NCBI GenBank assembly: GCA_003564735.1
Contig: PXEK01000349.1
Coordinates: 1-5,299, forward strand
Source of the DNA: Cryomorphaceae bacterium
GTDB lineage: Bacteria > Bacteroidota > Bacteroidia > Flavobacteriales_G > Salibacteraceae
DNA length: 5,299 nucleotides
Direction: 5' to 3'
Part shown: positions 1 through 5,299 of the stretch, one piece after another
Numbering within the stretch: the stretch's first letter is position 1
Layout: each line of letters opens with the position of its first letter
Translations under genes and position numbers: made by a program
The notes under the pieces: model-generated
What the model was told of the DNA's origin: nothing
What the model saw: the letters and a program-made list of their open reading frames with translations, nothing else
Databases searched by the model: none

Positions 1-716
1 AGCTGGGGGCCGGTGACGGCTTTAAAACCAAACTGTTGCTTTCGTCTATTATGAAAAATCAATTCAACATCACATATGTGCCCATTGATATTTCACAAAA
101 TATACTCGATGTACTTTGCAATGACATTGAAAAAGAGTTTCCCGGGTTGAAGGTTGAGCCGGCGTGCAATGATTTTTTCGAAGCGGTTAAGCAAAAGTCA
201 GCCAAAGGAATCAAGAATCTCATTTTGTTTTTGGGGAGTACGGTGGGCAATTTGAGAGAGGGTGAGCAAAGTCGGTTTTTTGCCGATTTATCTCACTCGT
301 GCAACGCAGGTGATTACGTGCTTACCGGGTTTGATTTGCAAAAAAATCCCAAGGTTATTCTCGCGGCCTACAATGATGCCTCGGGAACCACAAAGGCGTT
401 CAATATCAATTTAATAGAACGTTTAAACCGCGAGGTTTCTCCCGGGTTTGAGCCCGATGATTTTGAGCATTACCCCTCTTACGATCCCTTAATGGGCGTG
501 GCGCGCAGTTTTTTGGTGCCAAAAGTCAGCAAGGAGATTGAAATAGACGGTGAAAAGGTTAAAATAATCAAAGGGCAACCCATTCATTGTGAGACTTCTC
601 GAAAGTTTACCGTCGCACAAATTGAACAGTTGGCCGGTGATCACGGTTTTACCGTTGTACAACACTATTTTGATAAAAACGGGTTCTTTACCGATTCTTT
701 GTGGCGCAAAAAGTAG
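1..716 (+). CDS. egtD: L-histidine N(alpha)-methyltransferase EgtD, 5'-truncated by the window edge
   Basis: This cytoplasmic SAM-dependent enzyme trimethylates the alpha-amino group of histidine to give hercynine, the first step of ergothioneine synthesis. The reading frame is open from base 3 (bases 1-2, AG, end a codon that could be GAG) and gives 237 visible residues. Family members have about 320, so roughly 80 N-terminal residues are missing. Visible residues 1-10 (LGAGDGFKTK) are the SAM-binding loop. FLGSTVGNL is at 76-84, AYND at 122-125 and IHCETSRKF at 194-202. Aligned from memory with Mycobacterium smegmatis EgtD, the SAM contacts K92, D113 and D141 correspond to K8, D29 and D57, and the histidine-binding N166, Y206, E282 and S284 to N83, Y123, E197 and S199. 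All are kept, so the enzyme should be active. TTG at 36 and ATG at 51 are internal codons, not starts. A DUF427 gene follows after 54 bp. Confidence 0.93.
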   Translation, partial: LGAGDGFKTKLLLSSIMKNQFNITYVPIDISQNILDVLCNDIEKEFPGLKVEPACNDFFEAVKQKSAKGIKNLILFLGSTVGNLREGEQSRFFADLSHSCNAGDYVLTGFDLQKNPKVILAAYNDASGTTKAFNINLIERLNREVSPGFEPDDFEHYPSYDPLMGVARSFLVPKVSKEIEIDGEKVKIIKGQPIHCETSRKFTVAQIEQLAGDHGFTVVQHYFDKNGFFTDSLWRKK

Positions 717-723
717 AGGCTTA

Positions 724-762
724 GGTTCTTTACTATTTGTTGGTGATTTTTTGGTCAGAACC
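724..762. repeat. Perfect 6-bp inverted repeat in the egtD-DUF427 gap
   Basis: GGTTCT at 724-729 is the exact reverse complement of AGAACC at 757-762, with 27 bases between. The loop is long and no T-tract follows, so it is a poor intrinsic terminator. The gap also holds TACTATTTG (731-739), which resembles the Bacteroidota -7 element TAnnTTTG but has a 3-base spacer instead of 2. A promoter for the next gene is therefore possible but unsupported. The repeat may be due to chance. Confidence 0.2.
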
Positions 763-770
763 CCAAATAG

Positions 771-1058
771 ATGAATATGAAAGCAATATGGAATGGCGAG
801 GTTATCGCTCAAAGTGATGAAACGATAAGTATTGAAGGAAATGAATACTTCCCGCCCGAGAGTGTGAATGAAAAGTTTTTGGAACCTTCAAAAACCGAGA
901 CGTTTTGTCCGTGGAAGGGTACTGCGGAATACTATCATCTCAACGTAAAAGGAGAAACGAATAACGATGCCGTTTGGGTGTACAAAAACCCTAAGCCGGC
1001 GGCAAGTGAAATTAAAAATTACCTCGCCTTTTGGAAAGGCGTTGAGGTGACACCATAA
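771..1058 (+). CDS. DUF427 (NTP_transf_9) domain protein of unknown function
   Basis: This small, probably cytoplasmic protein consists of one DUF427 domain (Pfam PF04248). The Pfam name reflects a supposed nucleotidyltransferase relationship; no reaction is established, so I assign none. Counting from the second ATG, family hallmarks are MKAIWNG at 1-7, YFPPES at 24-29, CPWKG at 44-48, the following YY pair, a D-A-V-W segment at 64-67 and the terminal AFWKGV block. The domain is complete at about 93-95 residues. Two in-frame ATGs exist, at 771 and 777. Homologues usually begin MKAxWNG, so 777 is a plausible true start; neither has a clear ribosome binding site. The stop lies 8 bp before the next ATG, so it is probably translated from one message with the dehydrogenase. 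I see no broken motif or compositional oddity. Confidence 0.9.
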   Translation: MNMKAIWNGEVIAQSDETISIEGNEYFPPESVNEKFLEPSKTETFCPWKGTAEYYHLNVKGETNNDAVWVYKNPKPAASEIKNYLAFWKGVEVTP

Positions 1059-1066
1059 CAGAGCAC

Positions 1067-1927
1067 ATGAAAACAGCAGTAATTACGGGAACCACATCAG
1101 GAGTAGGTTTGGAAACGGCAAAGGGCATTAATGCCGCGGGCAACACGGTGGTGATGCTCAATAGAAACCCCGAAAAGGCCGAAAAAGTAAAGAGCGAAAT
1201 GCCCGAGCCTTCACACGTAGAGTGTATTCATTGCGACCTTGCCGACTTACAATCGGTGAAAAAAGCAGCCGATCAAGTGAAGGCAAAATACACGGGTATT
1301 GATATTCTCATCAATAACGCTGGGGGTATTATTCCGCAAAAACAGATGACCAAAGACGGTTTTGAACTCACTTTTCAAATGAATCAACTCAGCCATTTAG
1401 TTCTTACGTATGAGCTGATTCCCCTGCTTGCTAAAGGTAAAGAGCCGCGAATTATAACTTTAAGCTCTGAGGCGCATCGCGCGGCAAAACCCGATTTTGA
1501 CGATTTAGAATGTGAAAACGGATATGCCTCTTTCACCACTTACGCTAATGCCAAATTATTCAATTTGTATTTTGCGAGGCAATTGAGCAAAGAACTCAAA
1601 CACCTCGGTATATCTGCTAATGCGTTGCACCCGGGGGTAGTAAATACCGGTTTTGGTGATGACTACACCGGCGTTATCGGCTTTTTCATCAAATTACTCA
1701 AACCGTTTTTAATCGGTCCCAAAAAGGGAGCACAAACTTCACTGCACCTGGCCTTACATGATGAGGGTTATGAAAAGTCAGGACTTTACTTTAAGAACAA
1801 GAAAGTCACAAAGCCGCACAAAATTGCTTACAATGATAGCTTTGAAAAGCGCTTGAAAGAGGAAAGTATCAAACGCATTCAACAAATATTGAAATACGAC
1901 CCAACCGAGAATGTCCCCGACGCATAG
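1067..1927 (+). CDS. Short-chain dehydrogenase/reductase (SDR), retinol-dehydrogenase-like
   Basis: This NAD(P)(H)-dependent oxidoreductase of 286 residues has a Rossmann fold and no signal peptide. The cofactor-binding TGTTSGVG is at 7-14. The family motif NNAG is at 83-86 and the structural Asn is probably N106 (QMNQLSH). The catalytic set is S134 (in TLSSEAH), Y159 and K163 (YANAK). NALHPGVVNT at 185-194 closes the active site. The LNRN at 31-34, with Arg after the second beta strand, matches the C-R-N pattern of retinol-dehydrogenase/WW-oxidoreductase-type SDRs and suggests NADP(H) preference, which is an inference. The segment around G218-A230 (GPKKGAQTSLHLAL) is also typical of that subgroup. 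The natural substrate cannot be read from the sequence; bacterial members annotated as retinol dehydrogenase seldom act on retinol. The ATG lies 8 bp after the DUF427 stop, with only a weak AGAG upstream. Confidence 0.93.
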   Translation: MKTAVITGTTSGVGLETAKGINAAGNTVVMLNRNPEKAEKVKSEMPEPSHVECIHCDLADLQSVKKAADQVKAKYTGIDILINNAGGIIPQKQMTKDGFELTFQMNQLSHLVLTYELIPLLAKGKEPRIITLSSEAHRAAKPDFDDLECENGYASFTTYANAKLFNLYFARQLSKELKHLGISANALHPGVVNTGFGDDYTGVIGFFIKLLKPFLIGPKKGAQTSLHLALHDEGYEKSGLYFKNKKVTKPHKIAYNDSFEKRLKEESIKRIQQILKYDPTENVPDA

Positions 1928-1984
1928 TCTGAGTTTTCAATCGGCTTAGCGGATGGTGCCGGTTTTACTACCGAGTTCATTATA

Positions 1985-2015
1985 TTGACATAATGAGGAA
2001 ATTTGATTATTTTTG
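1985..2015 (+). promoter_or_regulatory. Bacteroidota-type promoter for the T9SS cargo gene
   Basis: TTG at 1985-1987 and TATTTTTG at 2008-2015 match the Bacteroidota housekeeping consensus (-33 TTG, about 19-21 bp, -7 TAnnTTTG), with a spacing of 20 bp. Transcription would start near 2020-2024, leaving a leader of about 20-25 bases before the ATG at 2045. This site also argues against translation beginning at the in-frame ATT at 2003, which lies upstream of the -7 element. The assignment rests on consensus matching only. Confidence 0.6.
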
Positions 2016-2034
2016 GTGAAATATTTATCACCAA
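2013..2034. promoter_or_regulatory. Inverted repeat overlapping the promoter and transcript start, possible operator
   Basis: TTGGTGA at 2013-2019 is the exact reverse complement of TCACCAA at 2028-2034, with an 8-base AT-only spacer. It begins inside the -7 element and covers the expected transcription start, a position where a bound repressor would block RNA polymerase. A second pairing, ATCAC (2027-2031) with GTGAT (2039-2043), uses part of the same arm just before the start codon, so two exclusive leader structures could be drawn. Function is inferred; a 7-bp arm can arise by chance. Confidence 0.35.
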
Positions 2035-2044
2035 TAATGTGATT

Positions 2045-4990
2045 ATGAAAAATTTTGCGATTCGACAGATTATTTTCGGTATTTTCATTTTGTTTTTTAC
2101 CATCGGGGCAGCGTCAATTTTTGGTCAGAACCAAAGGTCCGGTGTAAGAGGCGGCGCACCGCAAATTGATTTTGTTCAAGCGGGGCCGTTAAATTTGAAC
2201 GGACCGGCCAGAGCCTTTCTTATCGACCAAGATAATGAGGATGTAATGTATTTGGGTATTGCCGGGGGCGGGATACTAAAAACGGTGAATAAAGGTCAAT
2301 CGTGGACACAAATACGAGGGCTGAGTCATTTGTGGATTTCTGATTTTACCCAAACCCCTGACGGAACGATTTACGCGGTTACCGCTTCGGGGTTTGAAAG
2401 CTATCAAGGAGAGGCCACGGTATATAAGTCTACAGATGGTCATACTTTTCAAGAGTTAGAAACTCCCTTTCGAGATATTGAAAATACACAAGTACGCACC
2501 TATTTCATACAGTCGCTAAACAATGGAGATCTTTTAGTGGGTACTTTTAATAATTTATACTATTCTGATGATGGCGGCGATAGCTGGTCGGTACATTACT
2601 CCTCCACCCAATGTTCAGCAGGTAGCTTTAGTCAGCCCTCAAGCATTGCCGCGCTGCCTAACGGAAACGCGGTGATTGCCACCCGTGATAGAATTTTCCA
2701 CACCTCAAATCCCACGGCATCTTGTGATTTGGATTTGGTATTTGAATATCCGGGGACTTCTCAAAGAATTGTTTTGGACTATTGTAAAAACGATCCTGAC
2801 TACGTTTATGCTTTGTGTTACGTTTCTTCGGGTTTTGTAAACGTTCCGGTAATTTATCAATCGACAGATGGCGGATTAACGTGGGATTTGCACCGACCTA
2901 CGTTCGCCTCACAATTTCAGGCAGGTAACCATTCGGCCTTTCAAATGGGAGTGTACTCGTTGGCCTTAACTGTTGATCCGGTGAATTGCAACACCGTATA
3001 TGCGGGCGGAAACGAAATATTTAAAGTGAGTGCCGGGTGGGTAAAACTTTTGGAAGAAGTTATCTCGCTTCCCAACGGTACAGAAGCTTTTCACGCCACC
3101 TTCGACCTTACGTTTGCTCCCGGGAACGATAAAAAACTTTATGTTTCAGGGGAAAACGGTCTTTTTGTGATAGACTTGGCCACAGAAGATAACCCAATTA
3201 CTTCGCTCAATGCGGGGTCATTAAATTCCGTTGTCAAGGCTTTAGATGTTTATAAAAACGGTCGTTTCATTGGGTCAACATATTCGGCGGGTGCATTTTT
3301 GGTAGATCCGAAAAAGCCTTCTCACGCCGGTAGAACCGCTACCCCGCTGATAGATATTGAAGGGTTTAGTCAGTCCGTTTCCAACCTTTCCGGAGATATT
3401 TTGGTTTCGAGGCACAGTAATGATGTTTACCTGGCGAGTGATGGAAAAGCCACACGTCCTTTTTTCCCGTTTCCCAATATTTACAATTATTCCTTCTCCC
3501 ACAGTAATGGAAATATTCAAACGCTGTTCGAATATTGGGAAAGTGATCGTGATACGTTGAGTATAGATTCTATAACTTTTGTGGCTGATACAGTCTTGCA
3601 AAACGTACGGGTGTTACAAAGCCACACACAGGTAGCCGAGGGAACTCTGGCACCGCCTCAACCCGCGGCGCGGTTAATTCCCGGCACCATAAGCTTTATT
3701 CATCGCAACGGGAATGATACTATAATTGTGGACGATTACCGTGAGAACGGTAAGCTGTACAATTCAGCCGATGAAGAAGTAGGAACCATAGATTATCAAT
3801 CGAAAGAGTACAAGGTGGAGTTCTCGTATTCGCCTCTGGATAATTCGGTATTGCAAGCGAAATACCCTTTTAGGTTATTAGACGGGGACTCACTGTTCCT
3901 GAAAAGTTCTACAAGAAGCTATCCGTTGAATATTCAACTTACAACGAATCTAAATCCCGGTGACTCTTTGCGCGTTCAAGACCCTTACAGCTCCGTTTTT
4001 GCAATGTTTTACAATAGCGGAGTTGTTTTGAGTAAAGAGGTCTTACGAAAAGGCGTTCCCGATTATCCCGATGATTATATAGATCTTGATTCGTTGACGG
4101 GAATGCCCCAAGGAGGGTTCAACTCATCAATGGTTTTTTCACGTGATGGTAATCATTTATTTTTTTCAGGTACGCAAGGAACGTACAGGATCTCAGGTAT
4201 AAAGGATGTTAACCCCGGCATTGCAAACAGCCAAGAACTCAACGCTATTTTGGATGTAACTCGAATAGGCTCATGGAACCTTGTTGATATGCAAATCAAT
4301 CCGCGTAAAGAGGATGAGATGTTAGGTGTAGGTGGTGGTGGATCAAATTCAGAAATCCTCGAAATTACGGGGATTCTTCCCGGTCAAACAATAAACTCTC
4401 GATCTTTATCACAATCAAACAGTTTTGAAGAGCGGCCCACTTGCGTTTCATACGACATTTTGAATGGTAATAGAGTTTTGGTGGGTACAACCCGCGGGCT
4501 TTACATCACTGATCGATTAGCAGGTGGTAATACCCAATGGACATTAAACGGAGGCGAAACAGACTTCATGTATATCATGGATATAGACCAAATCAGGCAT
4601 GAAGGAGCAAGTGAGGAGCTATATGGTAATTTCTACTTAGCCACGTGGGGAATGGGCGTTTTAACCGATGGCCGCATAGGAACATTTGTGGAGAACCGTG
4701 AAGTGAATAACCTCTTTGATAAAGAGTCGGCTCGATCGCTCATCATTTTTCCCAACCCGGCAAATCAACAGGTTCAAATCGCTTTGAGTTATAGCGAGAG
4801 TGCCGTGCCGAGTGAAGTCACCATCTACGACATCAGCGGTAAAATAGTCTATCAGACCCACGGAGTGGAAATTGGGAATCGCAACGCTCCCGGAGTTTTG
4901 GATGTTACCGGTTTTAAACAGGGGGTTTATATTGTTCAGGTAAGAACACAAGACCAAATGTTGACCGAGAAGTTGATTATTTCTAAATAA
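2045..4990 (+). CDS. Secreted Asp-box beta-propeller protein with T9SS type A C-terminal sorting domain
   Basis: This 981-residue exported protein is probably attached to or released from the cell surface by the type IX secretion system. Residues 1-27 form a Sec signal peptide: K2 and R7, then a hydrophobic core at about 9-20. Likely cleavage after SIFG leaves Gln28 at the new N terminus. Asp-box (BNR/sortilin-type) motifs follow: a degenerate NKGQSW at 82-87, STDGHTF at 129-135, SDDGGDSW at 174-181 and STDGGLTW at 273-280. A beta-rich segment of another kind occupies about 490-690. More propeller-like strands follow, including SRDG at 699-702 and TWGMGVL at 867-873. The sorting domain spans about 896-981, with FPNPA at 902-906, VTIYDISGK at 925-933 and GVYIVQV at 960-966, and ends in ISK. 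The frame extends upstream to 2003, but ATG 2045 is chosen because the signal peptide begins there and the promoter lies just before it. No catalytic residues are recognisable; binding or adhesion is as likely as hydrolysis. Confidence 0.9.
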   Translation: MKNFAIRQIIFGIFILFFTIGAASIFGQNQRSGVRGGAPQIDFVQAGPLNLNGPARAFLIDQDNEDVMYLGIAGGGILKTVNKGQSWTQIRGLSHLWISDFTQTPDGTIYAVTASGFESYQGEATVYKSTDGHTFQELETPFRDIENTQVRTYFIQSLNNGDLLVGTFNNLYYSDDGGDSWSVHYSSTQCSAGSFSQPSSIAALPNGNAVIATRDRIFHTSNPTASCDLDLVFEYPGTSQRIVLDYCKNDPDYVYALCYVSSGFVNVPVIYQSTDGGLTWDLHRPTFASQFQAGNHSAFQMGVYSLALTVDPVNCNTVYAGGNEIFKVSAGWVKLLEEVISLPNGTEAFHATFDLTFAPGNDKKLYVSGENGLFVIDLATEDNPITSLNAGSLNSVVKALDVYKNGRFIGSTYSAGAFLVDPKKPSHAGRTATPLIDIEGFSQSVSNLSGDILVSRHSNDVYLASDGKATRPFFPFPNIYNYSFSHSNGNIQTLFEYWESDRDTLSIDSITFVADTVLQNVRVLQSHTQVAEGTLAPPQPAARLIPGTISFIHRNGNDTIIVDDYRENGKLYNSADEEVGTIDYQSKEYKVEFSYSPLDNSVLQAKYPFRLLDGDSLFLKSSTRSYPLNIQLTTNLNPGDSLRVQDPYSSVFAMFYNSGVVLSKEVLRKGVPDYPDDYIDLDSLTGMPQGGFNSSMVFSRDGNHLFFSGTQGTYRISGIKDVNPGIANSQELNAILDVTRIGSWNLVDMQINPRKEDEMLGVGGGGSNSEILEITGILPGQTINSRSLSQSNSFEERPTCVSYDILNGNRVLVGTTRGLYITDRLAGGNTQWTLNGGETDFMYIMDIDQIRHEGASEELYGNFYLATWGMGVLTDGRIGTFVENREVNNLFDKESARSLIIFPNPANQQVQIALSYSESAVPSEVTIYDISGKIVYQTHGVEIGNRNAPGVLDVTGFKQGVYIVQVRTQDQMLTEKLIISK

Positions 4991-5299
4991 TAGAATAGAG
5001 TTACCCCCTTAAGTCGCGGCTGTAAAAATATTATACTTGGTCTATGTTTTTTTCAGAAGAGAAAATCATGTCAGACGGAATCATATACTGCTTCCTATTA
5101 CAAAGAAGCAATAGTTTTAAAGAATATCTCTCTACAGTAAGTTTTTATTGTAAGTGATTTCTACCGGTATTCAAAAGAAGTTTTTTTGTTTAGGAGCTCT
5201 TATCCCGAAAAAACGGCATGTAAATGGTAAGTAGTGACGTATCCCCCCGGGCTTACGGTCAGCAAAAGGTGTTTCGTAGGGCGTAGTCGCGTTCCGACG
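4991..5299. other. Gene-free AT-rich stretch ending in a GC-rich edge
   Basis: I find no supportable gene here. No strong terminator follows the cargo gene. The best hairpin is TGCTTC (5089-5094) with GAAGCA (5105-5110), a 10-base loop and a short TTTT at 5114-5117, too weak and too far from the stop to call. Bases 5041-5220 are about 32% GC; 5241-5299 are about 61% GC. In that GC-rich end two minus-strand frames are open to the window edge, with stops at 5171-5173 and 5200-5202, and one plus frame is open from 5231. A minus-strand gene entering from the right would be at most 42 residues of C terminus here and resembles nothing I know. Confidence 0.5.

Noticed and set aside
489..812. Minus-strand frame of 107 codons opposite the egtD 3' end and the DUF427 start
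   Set aside because: It is antisense to a gene with clear family motifs, spans an intergenic gap and has no family resemblance.
2003..2044. In-frame 14-codon upstream extension of the cargo gene from ATT at 2003
   Set aside because: It lies over the predicted -7 element and transcription start, and it would put extra residues before a well-formed signal peptide that begins at ATG 2045.
1879..2103. Minus-strand frame of 74 codons with a hydrophobic, membrane-like N-terminal part
   Set aside because: It overlaps the SDR 3' end, the promoter and the signal-peptide codons. Its hydrophobicity comes from reading AT-rich DNA antisense, and it has no recognisable family.
5089..5110. TGCTTC/GAAGCA hairpin as terminator of the cargo gene
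   Set aside because: It has only six base pairs, a 10-base loop and a four-base T run, and lies about 100 bases after the stop codon.
5068..5157. Possible 29-codon plus-strand gene in the right intergenic stretch
   Set aside because: It is very short, has no ribosome binding site or promoter match, and its composition is no different from the surrounding AT-rich DNA.
5162..5169. TACCGGTA palindrome
   Set aside because: A single 8-bp palindrome with no partner element or promoter nearby is expected by chance.
5174..5299. C-terminal end of a minus-strand gene entering from the right edge
   Set aside because: Forty-two open codons in partly GC-rich DNA is not significant. A second minus frame is equally open and neither translation resembles a known family.

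Overview
The window looks like chromosomal DNA of a member of the Bacteroidota. The strongest evidence is the last large gene. It encodes a secreted protein ending in a type IX secretion (T9SS) sorting domain, a system confined essentially to that phylum. Its upstream region also carries a Bacteroidota-type promoter (TTG, 20 bp, TAnnTTTG), and none of the starts has a clear Shine-Dalgarno sequence, as is usual in this phylum. I cannot name a genus. All recognised genes lie on the + strand, and I see no tRNA, rRNA, CRISPR array or insertion sequence.

Left part (1-1927): three closely spaced genes. The first is the 3' three quarters of egtD, the histidine N-alpha-trimethyltransferase that makes hercynine, the precursor of ergothioneine. 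It is cut by the left window edge. After 54 bp comes a small DUF427 (NTP_transf_9) protein of unknown biochemical role. Only 8 bp later comes a short-chain dehydrogenase/reductase of the retinol-dehydrogenase-like type. The 8-bp gap suggests the last two are co-transcribed; whether egtD shares that transcript is less certain. No egtB, the other core ergothioneine gene, is in view.

Middle (1928-2044): a 117-bp intergenic gap with a good candidate promoter. A 7-bp inverted repeat overlaps its -7 element and the expected transcription start. This gap separates the metabolic genes from an independent unit.

Right part (2045-4990): one long gene for a 981-residue exported protein. It has a signal peptide, an N-terminal Asp-box (BNR/sortilin-like) beta-propeller, a beta-rich insert, further propeller-like repeats and a C-terminal T9SS type A sorting domain. 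It is probably a surface or extracellular protein of unknown ligand.

Right edge (4991-5299): 309 bp without a convincing gene. It is very AT-rich (about 32% GC over 5041-5220) and then switches abruptly to about 61% GC in the last 59 bases. That may be the edge of a dispersed repeat or of a feature lying beyond the window.

I found no clearly new defence, mobile or RNA system. The most noteworthy points are the architecture of the T9SS cargo protein, its promoter/operator-like dyad and the compositional break at the right edge.
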